A stretch of 64,000 nucleotides of DNA, taken from the NCBI GenBank assembly GCA_963669265.1, contig OY769916.1:1116001-1180000 (forward strand). Reading direction: 5' to 3'. The position numbers and the translations under genes were made by a program. The notes below the pieces were generated by a model. That model saw nothing but the letters and a program-made list of their open reading frames with translations, had not been told where the DNA came from and did not search any database. Numbering within the stretch: position 1 is the first letter of the stretch; each line of letters begins with the position of its first letter. The stretch comes from SZUA-547 sp963669265 (GTDB lineage Bacteria; Pseudomonadota; Alphaproteobacteria; Rhodobacterales; Rhodobacteraceae). Positions 36,386 to 46,156 of the stretch are shown one piece after another.

Positions 36386-37348
36386 ATGGCGGATGGCGAG
36401 CGGATGAACCGGAAGATTTTGGCGAATAAGTTGGAGCGCACCCGCCTGAAAGTCGCGACGTTCCCATTGCTGAACCAACTTGCGACGATCTTCGCGACCA
36501 AGACGTCTGAAGCGTTTCGCGCGCTGCTCAATGCGCCCATAGAGATCCCGGACTGGCGGGTGGAAATCCGACGCTGCGGCGAATACCTCGATTCAATCCC
36601 AGCGCCTGCGACGATCGCGGTTGCAAAGTTTGCCGAAACTGACGGGTTGGCCGCGCTGCATTTCAACGCGGACCTCGCCTACCATGTCGTCGATATGTCG
36701 ATGGGCGGCGATCCGCTTGGCGCGCGCCCGGTGACCGAACGCGCGCCGACGGCGACGGATCTGGCGCTCTGCAAGCGGGCGGCCCGTTCGGCGCTGATCG
36801 CCTTCGAGCGCACCATCCCCCGGCTATGCGACGGCGAGTCTCTCGGCGCGATCGAGTGCGACCGATTCGAGACCCTGCCAAAAATGGTGAAAATGGCGGC
36901 GGATCGGTCTGAAACTGTCGTCATAACGCTCAACCTGCAACTGGGGCGCGGCGGGCGGAGCGGCGCGTTGACCCTCGCCCTGCCCTTTGCGGTCCTCGAT
37001 CCGATCAAGGACAAGCTGCGCAGTAATTTTAGCGCGACGGCGACGATCAACTCGACGATCTGGGAGGATGCTCTCAAGCGAAGCGCCCTGCAATGCGAGC
37101 TGCCCATGAGCGCGGTGATCGAGCGGTCCGAGCTGCCGCTCTCGCGTCTCTTGTCGCTGAAGTCGGGCGACGTTCTGCCGTTGAGCGCCACAAATGTGGA
37201 TGACATCACGCTGACGCTGGAGACACATTCAGGCGTCCGCCCGGTCGCCCAATGCGGTCTGGGTACGCTGCGGACCAGCAAGGCCGTGCGCCTGAAAGAT
37301 GCGCCGGACCCCGACCTGACCACGCGCCTGAAAGAACTGCTCCTCTAG
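36386..37348 (+). CDS. fliM: Divergent flagellar switch protein FliM-like
   Basis: The ATG at 36386 gives 320 residues, the usual size of FliM, the C-ring protein that sets rotation direction. The middle CheC-like region (AALHFNADLAYHVVDMSMGG) and the C-terminal SpoA/FliN fold (LLSLKSGDVLPLSATNVDD) are recognisable. The N-terminal EIDALL-type CheY-binding motif of ordinary FliM is absent; the protein begins MADGERMNRKILANKL. No fliN, fliG or motor gene is next to it. Its start lies two bases from the presumed start of the divergent FlhB-like gene. Confidence 0.75.
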   Translation: MADGERMNRKILANKLERTRLKVATFPLLNQLATIFATKTSEAFRALLNAPIEIPDWRVEIRRCGEYLDSIPAPATIAVAKFAETDGLAALHFNADLAYHVVDMSMGGDPLGARPVTERAPTATDLALCKRAARSALIAFERTIPRLCDGESLGAIECDRFETLPKMVKMAADRSETVVITLNLQLGRGGRSGALTLALPFAVLDPIKDKLRSNFSATATINSTIWEDALKRSALQCELPMSAVIERSELPLSRLLSLKSGDVLPLSATNVDDITLTLETHSGVRPVAQCGLGTLRTSKAVRLKDAPDPDLTTRLKELLL

Positions 37349-37435
37349 GGAAGACATCGCGGGCGACGCCGCCCCGCGACCCTCATCCCGTCGCAAACCG
37401 ATGCGTCCGTCAACGGGCGAAGTTAAATAGTCTTG

Positions 37436-37450
37436 ACCGTTCGGTATAAT
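37436..37450 (+). promoter_or_regulatory. TATAAT with overlapping ACCG-N2-CGGT palindrome
   Basis: A perfect -10 hexamer TATAAT at 37445-37450 directly abuts the palindrome ACCGTTCGGT at 37436-37445. This arrangement resembles TetR-type repressor sites placed in the promoter spacer. A clear -35 was not found. It lies 124 bases before the DsbA/FrnE-like gene. Confidence 0.4.
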
Positions 37451-37574
37451 AACCTATATCGATATCCAGACGGCGCCGTTCGAGCCCTTTGACGCGATGA
37501 CGGCGTCAGCCACATAACCCCGGCGTGCTTGCGTTTCCCAAGCATCCGACGATGCGAAAACAGAAGGTGACGCT

Positions 37575-38240
37575 ATGTCTGCTGCCACTTCCGCCGATCT
37601 TCGGGTCGACATTATCTCCGACGTTGTCTGCCCCTGGTGCATCATCGGCTATCGCCAGTTGCAGGAAGCGGCCGACGCCGCCAGCAAGACCCTCGACGTG
37701 CATTGGCATCCCTATGAGCTGAACCCGCAAATGCCGGCCGAGGGGCAGAACTTGCGCGAGCACATCACCGAGAAATACGGTTCCTCCGCCGAGGATAGCA
37801 AGAAGACGCGGGAGACGATCACGCAGCTGGGCGGCGAGCTTGGGTTCACCTTCGACTTCAAACCCGAAAGCCGGATTATGAACACGTTTCTGGCGCATAA
37901 GCTGATCCATTGGGCGGCCAGCAAGGACCGCCAGCATGATCTGAAAATGGTTTTGATCCGCAGGTACTTCACCGAGGGTCAGGACGTCAGCCAGAAAGAC
38001 GTCTTGCTGGAAGCCGTGCAGGAACTGGGTCTGAACAAGGCGGAAGCCGAGGCTGTTCTGGACAATGATCAGGTCGCGCAGGAAGTGCGGCAAGTCGAAC
38101 ATTTCTGGCTGAAGAGTGGCGTCCAGGGCGTCCCATCAATGGTCTTCAACCAGCGCCATCTCGTCACCGGCGCGCAGGGCGTCGACAACTACGCGAGCAT
38201 CATCCGGCAGCTCACCGAAACCACGCCGTCCGCCGCGTAA
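37575..38240 (+). CDS. DsbA-family oxidoreductase, FrnE-like
   Basis: This 221-residue protein has the thioredoxin-like DsbA fold with the active-site motif CPWC at residues 19-22 and the downstream cis-proline segment GVQGVPSMVFNQ. There is no signal peptide, so it is cytoplasmic, as for the FrnE/2-hydroxychromene isomerase-like group, which acts as a disulfide isomerase or in oxidative-stress resistance. It is monocistronic, with a hairpin terminator after it. Confidence 0.9.
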   Translation: MSAATSADLRVDIISDVVCPWCIIGYRQLQEAADAASKTLDVHWHPYELNPQMPAEGQNLREHITEKYGSSAEDSKKTRETITQLGGELGFTFDFKPESRIMNTFLAHKLIHWAASKDRQHDLKMVLIRRYFTEGQDVSQKDVLLEAVQELGLNKAEAEAVLDNDQVAQEVRQVEHFWLKSGVQGVPSMVFNQRHLVTGAQGVDNYASIIRQLTETTPSAA

Positions 38241-38270
38241 TCAAGCCGTGCGGCGTCTCCAAAAAACTAC

Positions 38271-38297
38271 GGCTGAGGCGCGCAACACGCCTCAGCC
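38271..38297. terminator. Hairpin terminator between convergent genes
   Basis: A perfect ten-base-pair stem (GGCTGAGGCG with its complement) and seven-base loop lie between the FrnE-like gene and the convergent CHAT gene, followed on the plus strand by CCTGACTTTTGTC. An A-run (AAAAAA, 38261-38266) precedes it, giving a T-run on the minus strand, so it could serve both directions. Confidence 0.65.
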
Positions 38298-38332
38298 CCT
38301 GACTTTTGTCTATTCGAGCGCTTAGCCTTGGA

Positions 38333-40951
38333 TCAGCCCGCATTCGATGCAGGCTGCGCCGTTGACGCGCTCGACGCCGGCCCCGCGTCAGAACCCCGTC
38401 CGCCATCGCCGATGATCGAGAAGGCCGCCCAGAAGAACGGATGCGAAGAGGACGGGTTCGCCGCCAATCGCGCGCGCGCCGTACGCATTGCTTCATTCGG
38501 CGTCTTGCCTTTGGCCACCTCGCCGTAAAGCGACTCCATCAACGCCACGGTTTCAGCATCCGGCACTTCCCAGTGCGAGGCGACGACATTGCGCGCGCCG
38601 GCGTAGAAAAACGACCGGACCAAGCCGCTGAGCGCTTCGCCGCCCGCGACGCTCAATCCGGTGCCGACCGATGACGTCGCGCCCCGGCCGCCGGTCTCAC
38701 AGGCGGAGAGGACGACAAGATCAGCATCCAGCTTCAACTCGACGATCTCGCCCGCCTCCAGCAGCCCATCGCTCCCCTCGCCGCCGAACGACGTGACGAG
38801 AGACGGCTCCGGCAGGCATTCGGACGAGACCGGAAGCAGGCCATGGGTGGCGAAATGCAGGATGCGCGCGTCCGACAGGTCGTCAGCCTTGACCGCGACA
38901 TCGGTGAAGGCCCTGCCGATCACCACAGAGTCCGCGCCGGCGTTGGTGATGCGCGCGAGACGGCGCACCTCCTCCGCCGTGCCTTCAAGCCGCGCCAATT
39001 GTCCGATCGCCGAGAACAGGCCGACGCATCCATCCGGCGCGCTGCGGTTGCGCGCGATCTCTGGCGCGGCGGCGGCCCCGGTCGGAATCGAGTCGCCAAA
39101 TCCGCGGAACACCTCGGTAGCGGCCGACGCTGGAGCGTTCCGGAGCTGGTAGAATGACGACGCCGAAAGCGTGACCGACACCGCCTTCTCTAACGCGAGC
39201 CACGGCACGCTGGTGTAGTCCAGCGAGCCCGGCGCCCACGCGGTGGGATCCTTCGCCACCAGGATCCCGGCAGGCAGGCTGAGAAGCGGCCCATCGGGGA
39301 CATAAATGATCGTGTCGCTCGCGGCGATCTGCGCCGCCACCGGCTCAAAGAAATCGACATAGAGCTGACGCACGGCGGGCACGTTGAACGTCCGTCGGTA
39401 GATGCTCGACCGCACCTTCTGCACCGTCGCCTCGGTCTGGGCGAGATTGGCGTCGACAGGTTTGAGCGCAAACGAGTCGCGCGTGATCGCCATCACCACG
39501 CCGCCGGTCCGTCCGATACGAACTTGCAGGAACACCTCGCCCGGCCGCAGAACCTCGCGGAACTGATCGAGCCCTAACGACCGGTCCTGGATCTGCTCGT
39601 AGTTCGGCGCGTTCGCCGCGACAGCCACCTCGGCCGCCGCTACGCTCTCTCGCGCCGCGATCAGTTTCGAGCGCGCGATGTCGATCGCATGCACGTCGCG
39701 AACTTGCGCGGTGGTGAGCAGATCGAGCTGCGCTTCCAATTGGTTGGTCTCGCGCTCGCTGTCCTGCAACGCGCGGATCGCCTGACCCGTCTCTCCATCG
39801 CCAGCGGCAAGCCGGGCGGCGAGCCGGGCCAGCGTGTCGCTGGTGACCGGGCTGCGCAACTGCTGCATCGCGAGAAACACGGCGGAATCCCGCTCATCCG
39901 ACGAAGGCTCTTCCGCCAACAGGTTGAGATAGGGCGCGAGTTCGTCAAAGCCGACGCCGCGTCCGCCGCGGGCGAGAATATCGAGCGCCCGATTATAGGC
40001 TGCGATCGCCTCCGACGTCCGCCCCTGCTCGACGAACACCCGGCCGCGCTCCAGCTGCGCCAGCGCCTCGGGTCGTTCATTCGCGGCGTAGCGGCGGGTC
40101 AGATCGACGACTTTTGCCACCTCCGCGTCGGCCGCCGAGACGCCTTCGGCGCGCTCCCGCTCCACCGCCGACAATCGGGCGACTTCGGCCCGAAGCCAGA
40201 GCGCCGTGGTGCTGGGCGTCTCGTCAAGCAGTTCTTCCGCCGCCGCGAGCTCGGTCTGCGCGTCGCCGCTGACGCCCGCCTGGATGGCCGCCGCTTTGGC
40301 GTAATGCGATTGCGCGACAAGCACCTGCAGCCGTTGCCGTGTCGACAAGCGGCCAATCGCCAGTTCATCCGCGTCGCCGTCGCCCGCATCGTTCAGCAAG
40401 GCGGAGACCTCGGGCGTGATCCGCCCGCGCGCCGCCGAGGCGGTCGCAACCGCCGCATCGTCGGAGTCCGGGGCAGCAGCCAGCGCCGCCTCGCCCCGTT
40501 CGATCGCCAGGTCAGCGGCGTTCGCCGCGCCCGCCGCATCGCCGCCGTTCAGCCGGTGCTGGGCGTAGAGCACGTCGGCCTTGACCTTGGCCACGACTGT
40601 GCCGCGCGCCTCGATGACGGCGCGGGGCGGGCCAAACAGGGCCTCCGCAAGCTCGCGCTCGCCGACATTGCTTTTATTGAGCGCGAGATAAAGCTCGTTC
40701 TCCGCCAACAGCACGTCGGAGGTTTCTTCACCCGCGCCAGACCGCAAGACGCTTTCGCGATAACGGTTCTCCGCATCCTCGAACCGCATCAGGATGTTGT
40801 CGCGATAGGCGGTGCCGGCCAATCCGGCGGTGTTCTCAGAACTGATTTGAGCCGAACCGGCAGGGGCCGGGATCAGCGGCCCTTCAGCCACAGGCGCGCA
40901 GGACGCGGCGAGCAGACAGAGCAAGGGGAGTGCGCGTATCATTCTGGCCAA
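38333..40951 (-). CDS. CHAT-domain lipoprotein with tetratricopeptide-like repeats
   Basis: This 872-residue protein starts with a lipoprotein signal (LLCLLAASC lipobox, Cys18). Residues about 30-420 are Ala/Glu-rich helical repeats resembling TPR units. The C-terminal CHAT domain (about 560-850) is a caspase-like cysteine protease fold with its dyad apparently intact: His703 in FATHGLL and Cys751 in VVLSACETGG. Its start overlaps the end of the TpsA-like gene by 13 bases, so it is the third gene of a TpsB-TpsA-CHAT operon. It should sit on the periplasmic face of a membrane, where it could process the secreted TpsA partner; that role is inferred. Confidence 0.88.
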   Translation of the reverse strand: MARMIRALPLLCLLAASCAPVAEGPLIPAPAGSAQISSENTAGLAGTAYRDNILMRFEDAENRYRESVLRSGAGEETSDVLLAENELYLALNKSNVGERELAEALFGPPRAVIEARGTVVAKVKADVLYAQHRLNGGDAAGAANAADLAIERGEAALAAAPDSDDAAVATASAARGRITPEVSALLNDAGDGDADELAIGRLSTRQRLQVLVAQSHYAKAAAIQAGVSGDAQTELAAAEELLDETPSTTALWLRAEVARLSAVERERAEGVSAADAEVAKVVDLTRRYAANERPEALAQLERGRVFVEQGRTSEAIAAYNRALDILARGGRGVGFDELAPYLNLLAEEPSSDERDSAVFLAMQQLRSPVTSDTLARLAARLAAGDGETGQAIRALQDSERETNQLEAQLDLLTTAQVRDVHAIDIARSKLIAARESVAAAEVAVAANAPNYEQIQDRSLGLDQFREVLRPGEVFLQVRIGRTGGVVMAITRDSFALKPVDANLAQTEATVQKVRSSIYRRTFNVPAVRQLYVDFFEPVAAQIAASDTIIYVPDGPLLSLPAGILVAKDPTAWAPGSLDYTSVPWLALEKAVSVTLSASSFYQLRNAPASAATEVFRGFGDSIPTGAAAAPEIARNRSAPDGCVGLFSAIGQLARLEGTAEEVRRLARITNAGADSVVIGRAFTDVAVKADDLSDARILHFATHGLLPVSSECLPEPSLVTSFGGEGSDGLLEAGEIVELKLDADLVVLSACETGGRGATSSVGTGLSVAGGEALSGLVRSFFYAGARNVVASHWEVPDAETVALMESLYGEVAKGKTPNEAMRTARARLAANPSSSHPFFWAAFSIIGDGGRGSDAGPASSASTAQPASNAG

Positions 40952-43900
40952 TCCTCCTCGCTGCCGCGGTTGGTGATCGGTTCTTCCTCACTCAGTTCCG
41001 GCTGGATGAAGGCCAGATCATTGAGGAAGCCAAACCGGATCTCCGGATTGGGCACGACCCCGCTGGTGACGAGTTCGCCCGGATTCAAAAGACCGATCGG
41101 GAATTTCTCGGCGGTTAGGAGCGGATCGTCATCTGTGGGAACAATTGGCAGGCAGGTCGGTATTCCAAGCACGCAATCATTGACCTGATGAACCTCCGTG
41201 GGCGTAAAGCCCCCGCCAAACGTCACACCGTCCCGCGCATCCGCCGCGTCAAGACCCCCGATTGTGCCGTAAAGCTCCAGCGACGCTGCGTTGTTGAGAA
41301 GAACCGAGTCAAGCTGCGCGCCCGCGCCGCCGACACCGTTTACAAGCTGCGTCGTTGATCCCGGCGCCAGCGTGTTGCGCTGGATGAAGTCCCCGGTGAC
41401 GTCGATGGTCGTCACCCCGTCCGCGACAAGGATCAATCCGCCGCCGTCGACATCGGGATCGATGATCACGTCGCCATTGACAAAAAAGCCTAGACCGTCC
41501 GGGGCCAGGATCAACTCCGACCCACCAATGTCGGCAACGCCGATCCGCCCCATTCCGGTGACGTTCACCTCCGAGGGTCTAAGTCCGTCCTCCTCGCCGA
41601 TCGAAATCGAATACTGCTGAAGCGTACCGCCGTCATCTACGGCGCCAACGAGGAATCCGGTGATGTTCACCGCGCCACCGGCCGTTAGCGTGAGCGACGC
41701 GCCCGCGGGAATCGGCAGGTCGGCCTGAATGCTGCCAACTTCCAGGTCTTCAAGCGCGAAAATCGTGCCGTCGGTTACGTTGAAAAGGTGGATTTCATCG
41801 AGATCAAGCGTGCCGCCGGGCCCGCTGGTTCCGAACCCGGCGTTGCCGAAACCCGAAAACCCGACCCGCGCCGATGTCGCGAAAATATCCGCAAAAATCG
41901 CGTAATCCGCCGCGATCCAGTCTATGGCGCTCGCATCGATCATGGATATAGCATCGACATTTATTGTGCCGCCGGCTTCGGCGAAAAACGTTCCGCCCGC
42001 GTCGATTGCGCCATCCGTCAAAATCAGAATGTCGGTGGCGGAGTCCATCGTAATGTCGCCCGCCGCGATGATTGAACCGCCGGGGAGCGCGGCGGGCTGA
42101 CTAGCATTAGTTGAACCAGCCTGAAGCGGCACCGGCCCGGCTGATTGCGGCGAGACCTCGATAGATCCGCTGGTCGCCGTAATGCCGACATCGGCGCTCG
42201 AATCGATTGTGCCGTTGACCAGGACTGATCCGCCGGTGATGAAGACGCCATCGCCCGCCTGCGATCCGGTGGATACAATTGTCATGACAAGACCTCCGAT
42301 CACAGACGCCTGAGCGAACTGATCGGCGGTCGTGAACTCCACCCTGTCGCCGCGATGCTCGCTGGTCGCCTCGACGAAAATATCGCCACCGCTCAGGACG
42401 GTCACATCGCCCGCGTCCGTTGTGACGTCGCCGAGAATGTTGGCGAATGTGCCCGCGTTGATATCGATATCGCCGGTCGCTACGTCGAGCGAGCCAATGA
42501 TGTCGATAATCACCGAGCCAGAGGCTAAGTTGACTTCGACAGTCTCACCGATTTGAACGACATCCGCATTTAAAAGTATGTCGCCGTTCGCGACGGATAT
42601 GTCGGAAATGACCTCAATTGTGTCCGTCGCCGACGCCGTGAAACTCCCGCTTCCCGTAATCGAGATGTTGCCTGTAAGGGTGCTGGGGGGGTCGAAAGAA
42701 CCGATAATAATATCGCCCCTGCTCTCCAGCGTCAGGCTCTGATCCGTAAGATCGAGATCGGCGTCGATTTGGATCAGATCGATCGCCTGGAGCACGATAT
42801 CCCCGGCGACCGCTTCGATCGCGTCAGCCGACAGTGCGATAATCGTTGTGTCGGAGAATCCCAGATCGTCGAACTCGATCAGCCCGTCGCTCACCTGTGG
42901 GTCGTCTATCGTAGCAAACTCCTGCACGATGATGACGAGCGGATCGAAGAGGAGCGTGCCGACCTCTCCTTCAGGCGCTGAGAGATCCACCACGCCGTCA
43001 AAGCCAAGCTGACCGAGGCTGGAGATATCGATGAAACCGCCGTCCCCCACGCCGCGCGCCGCCGCGCTCGCCGAACCGAGGAAATATGTCCCTTCCGACG
43101 ACCAGAGCAGAATGTCCCCGCCGTCACCCTCGACGGTCGAATCCGCTTTCAGCGTCGCGTTCGTTCCGACCGCCACATACTGTGTCGGCGCAGCCTCGTC
43201 GCGGGAGCCGACAATGATCGAACCACCGCCGGACGGCGCCGAGACATCGATCACCGCGTCGCCATGCACGGCGACCTGCGTCGCCTCGATCACCACGTCG
43301 CCGCCCGCGTCGCCCCGCGTGGCGACCAGCGTTCCGGTGATGTCGGCGCGCCCGGCCCCGGTCAGGACGATCTTGCCGTCGACTTCCTCCAGCCCGGTCG
43401 CCTGCGCGAGGCCGCTGACGGTGATAACGCTGTCGCGCACCGCCTCGGCGGCGGCGGCGGACAGGTGGATCGAGCCGCCAGTGGCGGAGATCTCACCGGA
43501 ATTGGTCAAAGACGTCGCGATCGGATCTTCGGCCTCGACGACGAGCGAAAGCAAGCCGTCGCCATGCATGTCGACCGTGAAGGCGGACCCGGCATGGAGA
43601 CTGATATCGCCCCCGGCGCTGGCGATGCGGCCGGCGTTCTCCACAATCGGCGCCACCAGCGCGACGCCGCCCTCGCCGGACTTGATGAAGCCCTCATTGA
43701 CGACCGATCCGCCCGCTCCGCTGAACCGGTCGCGCCCGGCCGCGAAATCCTCGGGCGAGATCCGGCTCGACGTCGCCAGAAGCCCATTGACGTCGATGAT
43801 CGCGTCTCTCCCGATCAGGACCCCGTTCGGGTTTTGCAGCCAGACCTGACCATTGGCCGACAGCGCGCCCTGAATCTCAGAGGGCGACGCGCCGCGCACC

Positions 43901-44163
43901 CGGTTGAGCGCGATCGAGGTTCGCGACGGCTGATCGAACCGAACGCTTTCGCCGCGGTCGATGTCGAAATTGCCCCAGGAAAGGTCCGCGCGATGACTGC
44001 CCTGACGGATCACCGTAGAGGATCCGGATCGCTCGACCGTCGCCGAGCCGGAGATCAGCCTCTCGCCTTCCGGCCCCGCCAGCGCAAGACCCGGCGCCGT
44101 GATGGCGAGCGGTGCGAGAATTGTGGTGCCGAGGATCGTTCGATGGAATTGGCTCCGCATCAT
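40939..44163 (-). CDS. Filamentous-haemagglutinin-like TpsA exoprotein
   Basis: This 1074-residue protein has a signal peptide (cleavage near LALAG, residue 29), an N-terminal TPS secretion domain (about 30-290) with NPNGV at 111-115 in the family's conserved position, then a long region of beta-helix character rich in Gly, Asp, Ile and Val. The C-terminus lacks an obvious toxin or anchoring domain. TpsA proteins are moved across the outer membrane by a dedicated TpsB, whose gene lies 13 bases upstream. It is small for this family and may be an adhesin or matrix protein. Confidence 0.9.
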   Translation of the reverse strand: MMRSQFHRTILGTTILAPLAITAPGLALAGPEGERLISGSATVERSGSSTVIRQGSHRADLSWGNFDIDRGESVRFDQPSRTSIALNRVRGASPSEIQGALSANGQVWLQNPNGVLIGRDAIIDVNGLLATSSRISPEDFAAGRDRFSGAGGSVVNEGFIKSGEGGVALVAPIVENAGRIASAGGDISLHAGSAFTVDMHGDGLLSLVVEAEDPIATSLTNSGEISATGGSIHLSAAAAEAVRDSVITVSGLAQATGLEEVDGKIVLTGAGRADITGTLVATRGDAGGDVVIEATQVAVHGDAVIDVSAPSGGGSIIVGSRDEAAPTQYVAVGTNATLKADSTVEGDGGDILLWSSEGTYFLGSASAAARGVGDGGFIDISSLGQLGFDGVVDLSAPEGEVGTLLFDPLVIIVQEFATIDDPQVSDGLIEFDDLGFSDTTIIALSADAIEAVAGDIVLQAIDLIQIDADLDLTDQSLTLESRGDIIIGSFDPPSTLTGNISITGSGSFTASATDTIEVISDISVANGDILLNADVVQIGETVEVNLASGSVIIDIIGSLDVATGDIDINAGTFANILGDVTTDAGDVTVLSGGDIFVEATSEHRGDRVEFTTADQFAQASVIGGLVMTIVSTGSQAGDGVFITGGSVLVNGTIDSSADVGITATSGSIEVSPQSAGPVPLQAGSTNASQPAALPGGSIIAAGDITMDSATDILILTDGAIDAGGTFFAEAGGTINVDAISMIDASAIDWIAADYAIFADIFATSARVGFSGFGNAGFGTSGPGGTLDLDEIHLFNVTDGTIFALEDLEVGSIQADLPIPAGASLTLTAGGAVNITGFLVGAVDDGGTLQQYSISIGEEDGLRPSEVNVTGMGRIGVADIGGSELILAPDGLGFFVNGDVIIDPDVDGGGLILVADGVTTIDVTGDFIQRNTLAPGSTTQLVNGVGGAGAQLDSVLLNNAASLELYGTIGGLDAADARDGVTFGGGFTPTEVHQVNDCVLGIPTCLPIVPTDDDPLLTAEKFPIGLLNPGELVTSGVVPNPEIRFGFLNDLAFIQPELSEEEPITNRGSEEDWPE

Positions 44164-44176
44164 CGGTTCGCCTTCC

Positions 44177-45835
44177 TTAAAAATAGCCCGTGAGCCTGAA
44201 CAGGCCTTGTACGCCGTCGTCGTTCACGAAGTCCGACGAGTCGATGGGGAACGCGACGACAGCGTCGGCGTCGACGTTGTCAAACAGGGTGACCCGGCCG
44301 CCAATGCCGGCGGAGACGAGACCGGTGTCGAAATCATCGCTATACGCGCGGCCGCCGTCGACGAAGCTGTAGAGCTCAGGTTGGCTCATCCATGGCGTGG
44401 CGATGGGCGTATCCGGAAAATAACTGAACTCCAGCGTTCCGGCGATGCCGTGGTCGCCGCTCGCCGAGCCGGGATCGAAACCTCTGCCAATGGTGTAATT
44501 GCCCAGCGAGAACACCTCGAAACTCGGCAAATCCTCCGACGAGATCTGCGCACGCGCGCGTCCGCGCACGCCGAACTGGTCGCCGAGGCGGCGCTGGTAC
44601 TCGATGTCGGTCAGAAACGAGACGAAGGTCGGGTCGCCGGTGATTTCATCGTCGCCCTCTTCGCTTGCGCCGAGGCCCGACAGCCCGCCGCGAATTCCCG
44701 CATGCGCGTCCAGCAGGCCGCCATAAAGGTCGGTCTCAACCAGGCGCGCCCGTCCATAGAGGACGCGCAAGTCCTCATCGATGCGCAACGGTTCGAAGTC
44801 AGCGTCCTGATCCTGATGCACGAAATCGAATCCGCCCGCGACGATCACCGTGCGGTCTCGGCTTCGGAGCGCCTTATACTCCAGCTCGATCTGGCCAAAG
44901 AACGACGTGTAGTCGATGTCGAAGGGCTCGAGTATGTCGCCGGGCTCGGAAAACGAGTTGGAGATTCTGAAATTGAGCCCCAGCCCATCATAGCCCGTCG
45001 GCGTGCTGTAGCCGATCTCATAGAGCAGCTGCTCGCTGGGGGGCACCGCGCTCAGGAACACCGCGCTGACCCGGTCTCCGGAGAACACCAGACTGTTCGC
45101 GCCGCCGCCGACCGTCATCAGAACGGGGCCGGCGAACTCGGACGCGTAGTTGTTGACGCTGGCGAAGCCGTCATAGGGGATCAGCGTGGCGTCGACCAGC
45201 AGCGCCAACTCGCCCGGCCGGTCCGCGCCAAGGGCGCGAAGCGCGCTCAGCAACCTCACGCCCGGCACGTCGCGCGCAAGCAATAGCTGTCGTTCAATAT
45301 CGCTCTGCTGGATCGGTTGCTTGTCTTTCAAAGGATTGAGCAGCGCACCGACCTGCTGTTCGGCGCGGCCGAGATCGCCGCGGATGGTGATCTCTCGGAT
45401 CACGCCCTCGACGATGTCGATCCGGATCACGCCGTCTTCGATGGTCTGCGGAGGAACGATCGCGCGCACCGCGATATAGCCCGCTTCGCGATAGAGCTGC
45501 TCGATCCGGCTGGTGGCGCGCTGAATCTCGGAAAACCCGACGGGCCGGCCTGTGAACTCGGCGAGCGCGCTGTTCAGCGCCGCGTCGTCGAACACCGTAG
45601 AGCCAGAAAAGGTGAACCCGGACAACTGGATTGTCGGCCCGCCCGGTGAGATGTCCGCCGGCGGCGCGCTGGGAACATCAAGCACGGATTCTCCCGCCTG
45701 CGCCGGTGCGCGCTCGGGAACCTGTGTCGTCAACTGTTCCCTCGGAATGACGCTGATCGACTGTGCGTCGCCATCGCTGGAAACCGCCGTCGCGGCGACC
45801 AGAACCGCCATGCATTTTAGGGGAATTCTCACCAT
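44177..45835 (-). CDS. ShlB/FhaC-type TpsB outer-membrane transporter
   Basis: This 552-residue protein has a signal peptide (cleavage near residue 24), a POTRA_2-type domain (about 65-145; SGFTFSGSTVFDDAALNSAL, REAGYIAVRAIVPPQ), a second POTRA-like region and a C-terminal 16-strand barrel ending in the terminal-Phe strand GLFRLTGYF. It is the transporter for the adjacent TpsA. It is the first gene of the three-gene unit, and its promoter should lie in the 321-base gap upstream. Confidence 0.92.
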   Translation of the reverse strand: MVRIPLKCMAVLVAATAVSSDGDAQSISVIPREQLTTQVPERAPAQAGESVLDVPSAPPADISPGGPTIQLSGFTFSGSTVFDDAALNSALAEFTGRPVGFSEIQRATSRIEQLYREAGYIAVRAIVPPQTIEDGVIRIDIVEGVIREITIRGDLGRAEQQVGALLNPLKDKQPIQQSDIERQLLLARDVPGVRLLSALRALGADRPGELALLVDATLIPYDGFASVNNYASEFAGPVLMTVGGGANSLVFSGDRVSAVFLSAVPPSEQLLYEIGYSTPTGYDGLGLNFRISNSFSEPGDILEPFDIDYTSFFGQIELEYKALRSRDRTVIVAGGFDFVHQDQDADFEPLRIDEDLRVLYGRARLVETDLYGGLLDAHAGIRGGLSGLGASEEGDDEITGDPTFVSFLTDIEYQRRLGDQFGVRGRARAQISSEDLPSFEVFSLGNYTIGRGFDPGSASGDHGIAGTLEFSYFPDTPIATPWMSQPELYSFVDGGRAYSDDFDTGLVSAGIGGRVTLFDNVDADAVVAFPIDSSDFVNDDGVQGLFRLTGYF

Positions 45836-46156
45836 CTGCCCACCAATCGATCCCTCAAATCGCAGAGCAGCTTACCTTAAGTTGTCAATGTAGGGAAATA
45901 ATGTCGCAATTCGGGCCATGCGACACATCGCATGCCGGCGCAAAATCAATGCAGAACAGGTTCTGTTCCGGTTCGGAACGGGGCTATTGGACTTCACGGT
46001 CGAATGGCGAGCACGAGGCCGGTTCGACGATAGAACCGCCGAGCAAGACGACGACGAAGCGAGCCGACGTCTGAGAGTAATTCAGGCGGCGCCAGGTGAA
46101 TTTCCGCCTGCGCACGCTATCCCACGCGCGGCTTGAAACGCCGTGGCGACACGCGC
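45836..46156. other. Gene-free stretch upstream of tpsB
   Basis: No gene is supported here. The stretch must hold the promoter for tpsB and the end of the DUF547 gene. I saw no clear palindrome, terminator or RNA gene. Confidence 0.6.

Noticed and set aside
39689..41188. 499-codon open frame on the plus strand opposite the CHAT gene
   Set aside because: It is an antisense shadow; the minus-strand frame has a lipobox and an intact CHAT dyad.
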